Source of the DNA: Arthrobacter sp. PAMC 25486
Lineage (GTDB): Bacteria; Actinomycetota; Actinomycetes; Actinomycetales; Micrococcaceae
NCBI RefSeq assembly: GCF_000785535.1
Contig: NZ_CP007595.1
Coordinates: forward strand, 2,936,439 to 3,000,438
Direction: 5' to 3'
Length of the DNA: 64,000 bases
In this document: piece by piece, positions 25,203 through 34,826 of the stretch
Layout of the letters: each line of letters begins with the position of its first letter
Numbering within the stretch: position 1 is the first letter of the stretch
Notes under the pieces: model-generated
Told to the model about the DNA's origin: nothing
The model's database searches: none
What the model saw: the letters and a program-made list of their open reading frames with translations, nothing else
Made by a program: the position numbers and the translations under genes

Positions 25203-26645
25203 TTACTTGCTCAGGTGGTCCACCAGGGACTCGGCGATACCGATGTACTTGCCCGGGGTCAGGGCCAGCAGGCGTGCCTGCGCATCGGCGGACAAGCCCA
25301 GGCCGGAGACGAACTCCTGCATGCGGGCGGCGTCCACGCGGTGGCCGCGGGTCAGGTCCTTGAGACGCTCGTACGGGTCCTCCATGCCTGCAACACCGGC
25401 AATGGCCTCGGCGCGCATGACCATCTGGATGGCCTCGGCGAGAACTTCCCAGTTGTGGTCAAGGTCGTCGGCCAGAACGGCTTCTGCCGTGTCCAGCCGG
25501 CCCAGGCCGCCCAGGACGTTGTTGATGGCCAGCAGGGAATGGCCGAACGCCACACCGATGTTGCGCTGGCTGGAGGAATCGGTGAGGTCGCGCTGCCAGC
25601 GGCTGGTCACCAGGGTTGCGCCCAGGGTGTCCAGGAGGGCGTTGGAGATCTCCAGGTTCGCCTCGGCGTTTTCGAAGCGGATGGGGTTGACCTTGTGCGG
25701 CATGGTGGATGAGCCGGTGGCGCCCGGAACCGGCACCTGTGCGAAGTAGCCGATGGAAATGTAGCTCCATACGTCCGTGCACAGGTTGTGCAGGATGCGG
25801 TTGAAGCGGGCCATGTCGGCGTAAAGCTCTGCCTGCCAGTCGTGGGATTCGATCTGGGTGGTCAGCGGATTCCACGCCAGGCCCAAACCCTCGACGAAGT
25901 TCTTGGCAACGTCCTGCCAGTCCGCCGCGGGGACGGAGGCGTAGTGTGCCGCGTAGGTTCCGGTGGCGCCGTTGATCTTGCCCAGGAACTCGGTCTTGGC
26001 GATGCGGTCCAGCTGGCGGGTCAGGCGGAAGGCCGTGACGGCGAGTTCCTTGCCCAGCGTGGTGGGCGTGGCGGGCTGGCCGTGCGTGCGCGAAAGCATG
26101 GGGACTGCGCGGTTCAGCTCCGCCATCTCGGCAATCTTGGCAACGAGTGCGCGCGCTGCAGGCAGCCAGACGTCCTCGACGGCACCCTTGACGCCCACGG
26201 CGTAGGAGAGGTTGTTGATGTCTTCGCTGGTGCAGCCAAAGTGGACCAGCGGCTTCAGACGCTCCAGGCCCAGGGCAGCCAGGCGGTTGCCGATGAAGTA
26301 CTCCACAGCCTTGACGTCATGGACCGTGACCTTTTCAATGTCGGCCAGTTCCGTAACGGACGTCGCATCGAATTCGGTCACAATGGCGCGCAGGCCTGCC
26401 TGCTGCTCAGCTGTCAGCGGCTCGGTGCCCGGAAGCACGTTGTTGCTGGTCAGGTGGATGAACCACTCAACTTCAACAGCTACCCGGTCACGGTTCAGGG
26501 CTGCCTCGGAGAGGTAATCAACGAGCGGGGAGACTGCGCCGGCGTAGCGGCCGTCCAAGGGGCCCAGGGCGATGCGCTCGGAGGAAGCGGCCAGTGACAG
26601 GCGGCCGGAAGGGATGCGGGCTGTGGCATTTGCGGAATCAGACAT
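25203..26645 (-). CDS. purB: Adenylosuccinate lyase
   Basis: 480 residues. Splits SAICAR and adenylosuccinate, releasing fumarate, at two steps of purine synthesis. The fumarase/aspartase signature GSSTMPHKVNP is present, with SRTHGQPATPTTLGKE for the catalytic His and TSEDINN upstream. Length and start are normal for the family. It is a single-gene unit transcribed away from the WXG-like pair. Confidence 0.96.
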   Translation of the reverse strand: MSDSANATARIPSGRLSLAASSERIALGPLDGRYAGAVSPLVDYLSEAALNRDRVAVEVEWFIHLTSNNVLPGTEPLTAEQQAGLRAIVTEFDATSVTELADIEKVTVHDVKAVEYFIGNRLAALGLERLKPLVHFGCTSEDINNLSYAVGVKGAVEDVWLPAARALVAKIAEMAELNRAVPMLSRTHGQPATPTTLGKELAVTAFRLTRQLDRIAKTEFLGKINGATGTYAAHYASVPAADWQDVAKNFVEGLGLAWNPLTTQIESHDWQAELYADMARFNRILHNLCTDVWSYISIGYFAQVPVPGATGSSTMPHKVNPIRFENAEANLEISNALLDTLGATLVTSRWQRDLTDSSSQRNIGVAFGHSLLAINNVLGGLGRLDTAEAVLADDLDHNWEVLAEAIQMVMRAEAIAGVAGMEDPYERLKDLTRGHRVDAARMQEFVSGLGLSADAQARLLALTPGKYIGIAESLVDHLSK

Positions 26646-26774
26646 GGCCCAATTCTTTCATGAACCGCCAATTCCTCCACAGCCGCGGCCGGGACGGTGA
26701 AAATCCACAAATCGGCGGGTGCGTCTGGCGGAGCGCCCTTCCGCTTTCTAGGCTGAGTGCAACAGGGGGGTTCG

Positions 26775-27230
26775 ATGAGTTATTCGATGGGAACTGGGTG
26801 GGAGCCGGCGGCTGGCAACGCCGGCGCTGGTGCACGCACCGGCCCGTGTCCCGAATCCGTGGCGGTGGTGGCCCAGAGGCTCGCCGCGCTCGCCGGGGAA
26901 CTGGAGGGCGTTCGGCTGCAATTGGGTGCCGTGGAGACACCGGAATGGCGCTCGCCCGCAGCTGCTGCGTTCCTGACGTCACTCACTGACTTGAATGTGG
27001 CACTCGCAACAGCGGTGAAGGCATTTGAGGAGGCAGCGGGGGACGTTGGCAGCTACGGCCTGCACCTGCGCGCCAGCTCCCTCGCCAACGGTTGCTTCAG
27101 CCCGCTGGGTGCAGGGAGTGGCGCCGGATCCGGTGCTGGGCAGGCCATTGGCGCGGCTCCGGGGTTTGGGCTTGGTGTGGGACCGGGCCCAGTATTTGGC
27201 GGCCTGGGCACAGCTGGCTGGGGGCCATGA
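26775..27230 (+). CDS. WXG100-like small helical protein
   Basis: 151 residues from ATG 26775 behind CAGGGGGG. The first 100 residues are helical, with a central W-x-S turn (ETPEWRSPAAAAFL) like that of WXG100 or ESX substrates. The last 45 are Gly/Ala-rich and low-complexity. No signal peptide. It lies 3 nt before a larger protein with a similar helical N-terminus and an enzyme domain, an arrangement seen for type VII-secreted partners. No secretion gene is in the window. The assignment is inferred from architecture. Confidence 0.55.
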   Translation: MSYSMGTGWEPAAGNAGAGARTGPCPESVAVVAQRLAALAGELEGVRLQLGAVETPEWRSPAAAAFLTSLTDLNVALATAVKAFEEAAGDVGSYGLHLRASSLANGCFSPLGAGSGAGSGAGQAIGAAPGFGLGVGPGPVFGGLGTAGWGP

Positions 27231-27233
27231 ATC

Positions 27234-28850
27234 ATGGCATCTGAGTCAGAAGGGGAAACCACGTTCAGCCGCAGCGGCGGGGCAGGGTCCATCAGCTACA
27301 CCTTGGCGGAAATCGCTGAGGCTGGTGCCGGGATCGCCAGGCTGGCGCAACTCGTGGAGCCATTGCTCGACAGGTTGCAATCTGAGCGGGTGTGGCTAGG
27401 CGACGCTGCCCAAACAGCCTCGGATTACCCCTACGGGGCGCTGGAATCCATGCAGCATGCGTTGTGGGTGGGGCGGCAGGCACAGATACAGGCTGTGAGT
27501 TTGGCACGAAAGCTTGCACAGGCTGGCGACAGCTATGCGGGCGCTGAGGCGCGCACCGCAACATTAACTGCACAGAACGGCAGGGTCGCTGCACTCCAGG
27601 ACGGCCTGGCCACATGGGGGTGGGGGGCGCTGGCTGCCGTGAAACTGCTGGCCGACGCAACCGCCTGGATGCGGCAGGCCAAGGACAAGGGGTTACGGGA
27701 CGGTGTCGAGGACCTGCTCAACAATGGTGCCGCCTACGCTGCCGGAGCTGCCGGCCCCCTTGTGGCGATGAGCTACCTGATCTCGCAGCTGCGACCACAC
27801 GACGCGGCAAAAGCCGGCATCCAACCGGCCAAGGCGGCCCGGTCTTTCCTTGACGCGGCAGGAGTGGCCCGCCCCGGCCACCTGACCATGCGGCCCGTCC
27901 CGGCGGAGGAATGGAACAAGGAAGCCAGGCAGTGGCCGCCCGGCCATGCCGTGGCAGATCCGTCACAAGGAGAACCATGGACCACAGCGGCAAGCATTTC
28001 CGTCATGCTGGCAGAAACCCAAGCAGCCTACTCCTACCCGCCGGGATCCATCGGTGTTCTCCAGGTTGTCCGGCCGGACGGCTCGCCGGCGTGGGTGGTG
28101 AACCTGCCCGGAACGGAAGACTGGTCCACCCTTGACAGCACCAACCCCTTCGACATGGAAGGGAACCTGGAAGGGCTCACGGCCGAACACATGGAAGCAT
28201 ACAAGCAGCAGCACGTTGTGGTTCAGGACCTCATCAAGCAGGCGCTCGCCGCGTCCGGCGCCCTGCCGGACGATGAAGTGCTCATCACCGGCCACAGCGG
28301 TGGCGGCATCCACGCCGCTGCTGCCGCGGCAAGCCCGGAGTTCCTTAACGAGATCAATGTCAAGATGATCGTGATTGCCGGGGCGCCCGCCAAGAATCTG
28401 GATGTGGCGGAGGGCGTCTCGGTCCTTGCCCTGGAAAACGAGAACGACATTGTCACCGCCGCGGATTTTGGTGCTCCTGCTGCCACCGCAAACTGGGTCA
28501 CCGTCACCTCGCACCGGCCAGCTGCTGCCGGAAGCGGCGATGTGGGAACTCTGGTGAAAGAAGCCCACGCCATCGAGAATTACGTGAGCGACGCCGTCGC
28601 ACTTGAATCAAGTGACATCCCTGCCGTGCTCACCTCACAGCAAACACTGGCGGCATTCCTGGGGGTCGGTGTCGGAGCCGTGGTGCAGGCAAGAAAATTT
28701 GTGTATCAAGGCAGGGACGTCGACGAGGATGCCAAAAATAAAGGCAGGACGGTCACTCGTGCCCCTAGTGCGGGTGGCCCTGACGCCCTGAAACAAGGCG
28801 GAACAGGCGCCTCGAAGCTGGACAACCCCGTCGCGCCGGGACCGCAGTGA
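27234..28850 (+). CDS. Alpha/beta hydrolase with helical WXG-like N-terminal domain
   Basis: 538 residues. Residues 1 to about 200 are long helices resembling ESX-type delivery domains (ERVWLGDAAQTASDYPYGA). The second half is a lipase-like domain with the nucleophile elbow GHSGGG (Ser355), preceded by VVNLPGTEDW, and a possible Asp in LENENDIV. The tail is low complexity. No Sec signal. With the small WXG-like partner 3 nt upstream, it is best explained as a secreted or surface lipase/esterase exported by a type VII system. A cytosolic hydrolase is the alternative. Confidence 0.6.
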   Translation: MASESEGETTFSRSGGAGSISYTLAEIAEAGAGIARLAQLVEPLLDRLQSERVWLGDAAQTASDYPYGALESMQHALWVGRQAQIQAVSLARKLAQAGDSYAGAEARTATLTAQNGRVAALQDGLATWGWGALAAVKLLADATAWMRQAKDKGLRDGVEDLLNNGAAYAAGAAGPLVAMSYLISQLRPHDAAKAGIQPAKAARSFLDAAGVARPGHLTMRPVPAEEWNKEARQWPPGHAVADPSQGEPWTTAASISVMLAETQAAYSYPPGSIGVLQVVRPDGSPAWVVNLPGTEDWSTLDSTNPFDMEGNLEGLTAEHMEAYKQQHVVVQDLIKQALAASGALPDDEVLITGHSGGGIHAAAAAASPEFLNEINVKMIVIAGAPAKNLDVAEGVSVLALENENDIVTAADFGAPAATANWVTVTSHRPAAAGSGDVGTLVKEAHAIENYVSDAVALESSDIPAVLTSQQTLAAFLGVGVGAVVQARKFVYQGRDVDEDAKNKGRTVTRAPSAGGPDALKQGGTGASKLDNPVAPGPQ

Positions 28851-28880
28851 AGGTCACGCCGGGACAGTCGCAAAAAGGGA

Positions 28881-29309
28881 TCAGGCGCGTGAGCCCGTGC
28901 GGCCCAGGCTTCCGGCAATCATGGAAACGATGCTGATGATCAAGGCAGCCAGAATGGCGGTCCAGAAAAAGTCATCAATCGTAAAGCGAATGGGGGTGAA
29001 ACTGCTGGCCCAGGCGGTCAGCCACAGCATGGCAGCGTTGATGACCACCGTGAACAGCCCCAGGGTCAAAATGGTCACAGGCAGAGACAGCAACTTCACG
29101 ATGGGCTTCACCAGGGCATTGACAATGCCGAAGACCAAACCGATGAAGAGGTATGCCAGCACCGTATTAACGGTGTCCGCGGTGCCTTCGGATCCGGCAA
29201 TGCCTTCACCCACTACGGAGGCCGGTGCAATGTGGAATCCGGGCAGGATCCAGCTGGCAACCCACAAGGCCAGGGCGTTGACGACAACTTGAATAATGAT
29301 TCTTCCCAT
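28881..29309 (-). CDS. Phage-holin-4-type (PF04020-like) membrane protein
   Basis: 142 residues from ATG 29309, with four membrane helices. The pattern NALALWVASWILPGFHI, then GLVFGIVNALVKPIVKLLSLP identifies the widespread bacterial membrane family named after phage holin 4. Members in chromosomes are not known to be lytic and are common in actinobacteria. No phage genes lie nearby. It is divergent from the HisC-like gene. Confidence 0.85.
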   Translation of the reverse strand: MGRIIIQVVVNALALWVASWILPGFHIAPASVVGEGIAGSEGTADTVNTVLAYLFIGLVFGIVNALVKPIVKLLSLPVTILTLGLFTVVINAAMLWLTAWASSFTPIRFTIDDFFWTAILAALIISIVSMIAGSLGRTGSRA

Positions 29310-29374
29310 GTATCCATAGTTCCACACACTGGGCAGCATCCCTTGTGCCGACGGTACTGTCATAAGCTTGTTGC

Positions 29375-30496
29375 ATGATCGAGATGAATGCCTCCGCCCA
29401 TGCCAATGTGCAGCCACGCCCAGTAGTGGGCCGCCTGCCCAAATATGCGGCAGGGAAGCCGCCGGAGTCAGTGGCCGGGCTGGAAAGCTTCAAGCTCTCT
29501 TCCAATGAGAACCCTTTGGGGCCGGTCCCCGCTGTCATGGATGTGTTGCGTGGAGCCATTGACATCCACCGCTACCCGGACAGCAGCTGCACCCTTCTCC
29601 GCAACGCCCTGGGCAAGTTTCTGGACGTCCCCGCCGACGACATTGTCACTGGTGCCGGCAGCCTCGGCGCGCTGAACCAGATTCTCGCCGCCTTCTCAGG
29701 GCAAAATGAGAACGGCGTGCAGGACGAGGTGGTCTACGCTTGGCGGTCCTTTGAGGCGTACCCCATTTGCGTGGGACTGGCCGGCGCCAGAAGTGTGCAG
29801 GTACCGGTGCGCTCCGACGGCAGCCATGACCTGGACGCCATGGCGGCCGCCGTCACAGAACACACCAAGGTGGTGCTGCTGTGCACACCCAACAATCCCA
29901 CGGGTCCGGCCCTGCGCACGGGTGAAACTGAAGAGTTCATTCGTAGCATCCCGAGCAATGTGGTGATTGTCATCGATGAGGCATACCAGGAATTCGTTCG
30001 TGCCGGGGACGCCGTCAACGGTGTGGAATTGTACCGAAAATATACCAACGTCATGGTGTTGCGGACATTCTCCAAGGCGCATGGACTGGCGGGCCTGCGG
30101 GTCGGCTATTCCATTTCACAGCCGGAGATCACCCAATATTTGCGGGCTGCGGCAACGCCATTCGCCGTCTCCGGCATTGGTGAAGAAGCCGCCGTCGCCT
30201 CGTTGGAAAACTACGACCAGGTTGTGGAAAGAGTACAAAGCCTGGTGGATGAACGCACGCGCGTCCTGGCGGGCCTGGCGGAACTCGGCTGGGACGTTCC
30301 GGACGCACAGGGAAACTTCGTGTGGCTGGAATTGGGTGCCAATTCCCAAGAGTTTGCCGCGTTGGCGCAAAGCCATGCCCTCTCATTGCGCGCCTTTGGT
30401 GATGAGGGAGTGCGCGTCAGTATTGGCGAAGTGGCGGCCAACACTCGATTCCTGGAGATCTGTGCAGCCTATACAAAAGAGCCACGACGTTCCTAG
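29375..30496 (+). CDS. HisC-like histidinol-phosphate/aromatic aminotransferase
   Basis: 373 residues. HisC subfamily features: LSSNENPLGP near the N-terminus, CTPNNPTGP, DEAYQEF and the PLP lysine in RTFSKAHGLAGLR. Members make histidinol phosphate or transaminate aromatic amino acids. No other histidine genes are present and the next genes degrade 2-oxoacids, so a role in amino-acid breakdown or a broad-range aromatic transaminase is as likely as histidine synthesis. ATG 29384 is an alternative start. Confidence 0.85.
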   Translation: MIEMNASAHANVQPRPVVGRLPKYAAGKPPESVAGLESFKLSSNENPLGPVPAVMDVLRGAIDIHRYPDSSCTLLRNALGKFLDVPADDIVTGAGSLGALNQILAAFSGQNENGVQDEVVYAWRSFEAYPICVGLAGARSVQVPVRSDGSHDLDAMAAAVTEHTKVVLLCTPNNPTGPALRTGETEEFIRSIPSNVVIVIDEAYQEFVRAGDAVNGVELYRKYTNVMVLRTFSKAHGLAGLRVGYSISQPEITQYLRAAATPFAVSGIGEEAAVASLENYDQVVERVQSLVDERTRVLAGLAELGWDVPDAQGNFVWLELGANSQEFAALAQSHALSLRAFGDEGVRVSIGEVAANTRFLEICAAYTKEPRRS

Positions 30497-30556
30497 CCAT
30501 TAACAAAGGCACGGTTTGCGGGCCTGTACCGATACAGTGGTAAATCGAAAACGTAT

Positions 30557-30598
30557 ATATATGCGCCCTGCGGAATGCATTCCCTTGGGGGCATATAT
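30557..30598. promoter_or_regulatory. 42-bp dyad upstream of the 2-oxoacid dehydrogenase operon
   Basis: Outer arms 30557-30568 (ATATATGCGCCC) and 30587-30598 (GGGGGCATATAT) pair at 11 of 12 positions. Exactly on the same centre is the perfect palindrome GGAATGCATTCC (30572-30583). The element ends 64 bp before the E1-alpha start. The nested symmetry suggests a high-affinity operator for a dimeric or tetrameric regulator; an mRNA leader hairpin is the alternative. Confidence 0.6.
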
Positions 30599-30661
30599 CA
30601 GTACCAACGAGTCGAAATGGGAGCCTGGGTTCCCTTGAGGTTCGGCAGACGAGGAGACAGC

Positions 30662-31927
30662 ATGGGCAACGCCCCGCACGCTGCAAGTGGCACCGCTGGT
30701 GAAACATCATCAGTCCCGGAAACAGCACGCTCTGAAGGTCAGGCGGCACTGCGCCCGCAGGCAGGCGACTCCGCCGGCGTCCTGCAGAACACCACTGTGG
30801 GGCCGAACGATGCGGTCCAGCTCCTCGACGAACACGGGGCACTTCACCACGAAGCAACCTTCAGCCCGTACATCCAGAACCTGGATGCGGACGTTTTGCG
30901 CGGCTTCTACCGGGACATGGCCACGGTGCGCCGCTTCGACACCGAGGCAACCGCGCTGCAGCGCCAGGGTGAACTTGCCTTGTGGGTGCCCGTCGTGGGC
31001 CAGGAAGCAGCCCAAATCGGCTCCGGCCGGGCCATGAACAAGGCCGACTATGCCTTCCCCACCTACCGTGAACACGGCGTGGCCCTGACGCGCGGGCTGG
31101 ATCTGGCGGATCTGCTGAAGCTGTTCCGCGGCATCTCCAACGGTGGCTGGGACCCGCGCGAAACCAACTTCCACCTCTACACGCTGGTCCTGGCGGCCCA
31201 GGTGCCGCACGCTGTGGGATACGCCATGGGCATCAGCCGCGACCTGGCAGCCGACCCGACAACCGAGCCGGCCGCCGTCGTTGCCTACTTTGGTGACGGC
31301 TCAAGCAGTGAAGGGGACGTCCACGAATCGATGGTGTTCGCCGCCTCGTACGACGCCCCTGTAGTATTCTTCTGCCAGAACAACAACTGGGCCATCTCCG
31401 TCCCCTTTGAAGTCCAGTCCAAGATTCCGCTCGTCAACCGTGCGGGCGGCTACGGCATCCCGGGCATCCGTGTTGACGGCAACGATGTTCTGGCCGTGTA
31501 CGCCGTGACCCAGTGGGCGCTCGAGCATGCCCGCAGCGGCCACGGCCCGGTCCTGATCGAGGCCTCAACGTACCGGATTGGCGCACACACCACCGCCGAC
31601 GACCCCACCAAGTACCGCATGAGTGCGGAAGAGGAACTCTGGAAAACCCGAGATCCGCTACAGCGTCTCGAGACGTACCTGCGTGCTGAAAACCTTGCCG
31701 ACGACGATTTTTTTGAGCAGGTAAAGAACGACGGCGACGAACTGGCTGCCCATGTCCGTCGCGCCACGCTGGCGATGGGCGGGGCGGACATTCGCCAAAA
31801 GTTTGCCACGGTTTACGCACAGGCCCACCCGCTGGTGGCTGAAGAGCTGGCCTGGTTTGAAAATTACGAGGCCTCCTTCGCGGACGCCGACACCAACAAC
31901 TCGCAGACCCAGGGCGGTGCCGCATGA
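30662..31927 (+). CDS. 2-oxoacid dehydrogenase E1 component, alpha subunit
   Basis: 421 residues from ATG 30662, which has GAGGAGA upstream. The thiamine-diphosphate motif is in YFGDGSSSEGD...NNWAIS, and GYGIPGIRVDGND is typical of E1-alpha. With the next two genes it forms a branched-chain 2-oxoacid (or pyruvate-type) dehydrogenase that makes acyl-CoA. Full length and E2 type point to branched-chain acids, which in this group feed iso/anteiso fatty acids. The first 45 residues are variable. No E3 gene follows, so lipoamide dehydrogenase must come from elsewhere. Confidence 0.9.
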   Translation: MGNAPHAASGTAGETSSVPETARSEGQAALRPQAGDSAGVLQNTTVGPNDAVQLLDEHGALHHEATFSPYIQNLDADVLRGFYRDMATVRRFDTEATALQRQGELALWVPVVGQEAAQIGSGRAMNKADYAFPTYREHGVALTRGLDLADLLKLFRGISNGGWDPRETNFHLYTLVLAAQVPHAVGYAMGISRDLAADPTTEPAAVVAYFGDGSSSEGDVHESMVFAASYDAPVVFFCQNNNWAISVPFEVQSKIPLVNRAGGYGIPGIRVDGNDVLAVYAVTQWALEHARSGHGPVLIEASTYRIGAHTTADDPTKYRMSAEEELWKTRDPLQRLETYLRAENLADDDFFEQVKNDGDELAAHVRRATLAMGGADIRQKFATVYAQAHPLVAEELAWFENYEASFADADTNNSQTQGGAA

Positions 31928-32898
31928 GCACAATGACCATTGCCAAGGCCATCAACGAAGGCCTGCGCGCCAAACTGGCCAACGATCCCAAAAGCTTTCT
32001 CATGGGTGAGGACATTGGCTCCCTGGGCGGCGTCTACCGTGTCACCGAGGGCCTGAAAAAGGAATTCGGCGCCCACCGCGTCATGGACACACCGCTGGCC
32101 GAATCAGGGATCATCGGCACGGCCATCGGCATGGCCCTGCGCGGCCACCGCCCCATCTGCGAGATCCAGTTTGACGGCTTTGTGTTTCCCGCCTTCAACC
32201 AGATCACCACACAGCTGGCCAAGATCCGCACCCGCTCCGACGGCCAGCTCAGTGCACCCGTGGTCATCCGGATCCCGTATGGCGGCGGCATTGGCTCCAT
32301 CGAGCACCATTCCGAGTCGCCTGAAGCGTTGTTTGCCCACACGCCGGGGCTGCGCATCATCACACCCTCCAACGCGAACGACGCCTACTGGATGATCCAA
32401 CAGGCCGTTGAGTGCCAGGACCCGGTGATCTTCTTTGAACCCAAGCGCCGCTACTGGCTCAAGGGCGAGGTGGACACCGAGAACAGCCCCGGCGACCCGT
32501 TCAAGGCTCATGTTGTCCGTGCAGGCAGCGACGCCACACTGGTGGCCTATGGTCCGCTGGTACCCGTGGCGCTGGCCGCAGCCAACGCCGCCGCGGAGGA
32601 CGGGCACAGTGTCGAGGTCATTGACCTGCGCTCCATTTCTCCGATCGACTTCGACACTGTTGAAGCATCCGTAAACAAAACCGGGAGGCTCGTTGTCGCC
32701 CACGAAGCCCCCACCTTTGGCGGCATCGGCGGAGAAATCGCCTCCCGCATCAGCGAACGCTGCTTCTACTCACTGGAAGCGCCGGCCATCCGGGTGGGCG
32801 GATTCCACATGCCCTACCCTGTGGCCCGCGTTGAAGAGCACTACCTGCCGGACATCGACCGCATGCTGGAGGCGTTGGACCGCGCCTTCGCATTCTAG
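31924..32898 (+). CDS. 2-oxoacid dehydrogenase E1 component, beta subunit
   Basis: 324 residues. The start overlaps the alpha-subunit stop by ATGA. Transketolase-like Pyr domain ([20 protein letters not shown], with the catalytic Glu region [14 protein letters not shown]) and a C-terminal domain ([15 protein letters not shown]). It forms the alpha2beta2 E1 that decarboxylates the 2-oxoacid and acylates the lipoyl group of E2. Confidence 0.93.
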   Translation: MSTMTIAKAINEGLRAKLANDPKSFLMGEDIGSLGGVYRVTEGLKKEFGAHRVMDTPLAESGIIGTAIGMALRGHRPICEIQFDGFVFPAFNQITTQLAKIRTRSDGQLSAPVVIRIPYGGGIGSIEHHSESPEALFAHTPGLRIITPSNANDAYWMIQQAVECQDPVIFFEPKRRYWLKGEVDTENSPGDPFKAHVVRAGSDATLVAYGPLVPVALAAANAAAEDGHSVEVIDLRSISPIDFDTVEASVNKTGRLVVAHEAPTFGGIGGEIASRISERCFYSLEAPAIRVGGFHMPYPVARVEEHYLPDIDRMLEALDRAFAF

Positions 32899-32909
32899 GA
32901 AGGCCCACC

Positions 32910-34376
32910 ATGTCTACCCTGAATTTATTCAATCTGCCCGACGTCGGAGAGGGCCTGCTGGAGGCTGAAATCGTCTCCTGGAAGGTCAAGCCGGGCGATG
33001 TCGTTGCCGTCAACGACGTCATTGTGGAGATTGAAACTGCCAAGTCGATCGTGGAACTGCCCTCGCCGTACGCGGGAGTGGTGGCCCAGTTGATGGTTGC
33101 TGAGGGGGATACCGTGGATGTGGGCAAGCCCATCATCGCCATCGGTTCGGACGCTGCTGTAACGGCCCCTGTCACGCCGGCGGCCCCCGAAGCGCCTGCC
33201 TCCACGTCTCCTGCAACCGATGGTGGCGAAGTGATGAAGCCGCTGGTTGGTTCAGGTCCCAAGGCCGACGCCGTCAAGCGCCGCCCGCGGATGGGCTCGG
33301 CTTCCGCCGTGCCCGGCCAGGCTGCCCCTGCCGCAGCGACCGCTGCCGCGCCGGCCCCAGTGGTGCCCGCCCCGGCTGCGCCTCCCGCTGTTGTTGCCCC
33401 AGCGGCAACTCCGGCACCCGGCCAGGATTCGGCGTCGAGCATGATCGGCAAGGCAGCAGCCACAGCCAACCGCATGGTGGCAAAGGCAAACCGCGTGCTG
33501 GCGAAACCGCCGGTGCGCAAGGCCGCGAAGGATCTGGGCATCAACCTCAGCGAGGTTTTTGCCACCGGCCTGCGCGGGGAAGTGACCAAGAAGGATCTGC
33601 TTAGCTACCAGGACCAGCGCACCGCCGAACAAGATGGTGCCGGCACGTTCTGGGCTCCCGCCACCGGCACTGGGCTGGCCGACGACCCCCGTGTGGAGCG
33701 CATCAAGGTCAAGGGTGTGCGCAAGGCGACGGCCAAGGCCATGGTGGAAAGCGCGTTTTCCGCTCCGCATGTCAGCATCTTTGTCGACGTTGACGCCTCC
33801 CGGACCATGGAATTTGTGAAGCGGCTGAAGGTCTCACGCGACTTTGAAGGCATCAAGGTTTCGCCCCTGCTGATCCTGGCCAAGGCAGTTATTTGGGCCG
33901 CCGCACGCAACCCCTCGGTCAATGCAACGTGGACCGGCGATGAGATCATCATCAAGCACTTCATGAACCTTGGCATCGCGGCCGCCACGCCCCGCGGGCT
34001 CATGGTGCCGAATATCAAGGATGCCCAGAACCTGTCCCTGAAGGAACTGGGGATTGCGTTGAACTTGCTCGCCACCACCGCCCGGGCCGGCAAGACGCAG
34101 CCCGCTGACATGCAGGGCGGCTCGCTGACGGTGACCAACATTGGTGCGCTCGGCATCGACACGGGAACGCCCATCATCAACCCGGGTGAGGTGGCGATCG
34201 TGGCGTTCGGCACCATTAAGCAAAAGCCGTGGGTGGTGGATGGCGAAGTGGTTCCGCGCTGGATCACCACGCTGGGTGGTTCCTTCGACCACCGTGTCGT
34301 GGACGGGGACCTCTCCGCCCGCTTCATGGCCGACGTTGCTGCCATCATGGAGGAACCCGCGCTCCTGCTGGACTGA
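32910..34376 (+). CDS. Dihydrolipoamide acyltransferase (E2)
   Basis: 488 residues, 11 nt after E1-beta. One lipoyl domain with the modified Lys45 in [11 protein letters not shown], an Ala/Pro linker (about 85-195), an E1/E3-binding domain ([15 protein letters not shown]), a second flexible segment, and the catalytic domain ending in [11 protein letters not shown] with the active-site His. The core of the complex transfers the acyl group to CoA. It is the last gene of the operon. A single lipoyl domain is usual for branched-chain E2. Confidence 0.93.
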   Translation: MSTLNLFNLPDVGEGLLEAEIVSWKVKPGDVVAVNDVIVEIETAKSIVELPSPYAGVVAQLMVAEGDTVDVGKPIIAIGSDAAVTAPVTPAAPEAPASTSPATDGGEVMKPLVGSGPKADAVKRRPRMGSASAVPGQAAPAAATAAAPAPVVPAPAAPPAVVAPAATPAPGQDSASSMIGKAAATANRMVAKANRVLAKPPVRKAAKDLGINLSEVFATGLRGEVTKKDLLSYQDQRTAEQDGAGTFWAPATGTGLADDPRVERIKVKGVRKATAKAMVESAFSAPHVSIFVDVDASRTMEFVKRLKVSRDFEGIKVSPLLILAKAVIWAAARNPSVNATWTGDEIIIKHFMNLGIAAATPRGLMVPNIKDAQNLSLKELGIALNLLATTARAGKTQPADMQGGSLTVTNIGALGIDTGTPIINPGEVAIVAFGTIKQKPWVVDGEVVPRWITTLGGSFDHRVVDGDLSARFMADVAAIMEEPALLLD

Positions 34377-34826
34377 CTGCCCTGAAAAGTAGCCTCAATC
34401 CACTGATCTGATTTGGGGAGCGGCTGAATCATATTTTTTGACGGTTTGACGGTTTGACGGTTTTGGGCTGCCACTCAGTCCCGCCGTGGCCGCTGTGCGG
34501 CCATCCAAGCATTGGCACGGAATAATGCCCGGGGTAAGGGGTGGGTGGAGGATCTTGCCCTCGTCTTCTTCGCCAATGTCGGCTAGGTCGAGGGCCAGCC
34601 TGGGGACCTTACGTAAACAGGCCAGTACTGCGAACTGGCAGCCCACCACGCTCGATCCGGCGTCGACGGTGCCCAAATTTCCTTCATGGTTTTCCCAGCG
34701 TCCTGGGAAGTGCCCGTTGGAGGCCCATTCCCAGCCGCTCCAACCCCACGGTGCTGGTAAGGAACTCACGCGCCACACTGTCTCGACAAGGTTCACGATC
34801 TGTAATTTAGCTGTCGACACGTGCCT
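34377..34826. other. Non-coding stretch with a short tandem repeat
   Basis: No supportable gene. GTTTGACG-type 8-bp units are repeated about three times at 34439-34464, shortly after the E2 stop. A minus-strand open frame covers 34395-34820 but has no ribosome site or recognisable domain. Composition drops in GC toward the transposase relic on the right. This is probably the border of an insertion. Confidence 0.4.

Noticed and set aside
28881..29309. Prophage, suggested by the holin-family name
   Set aside because: No other phage gene is near; the family is common in bacterial chromosomes outside phages.
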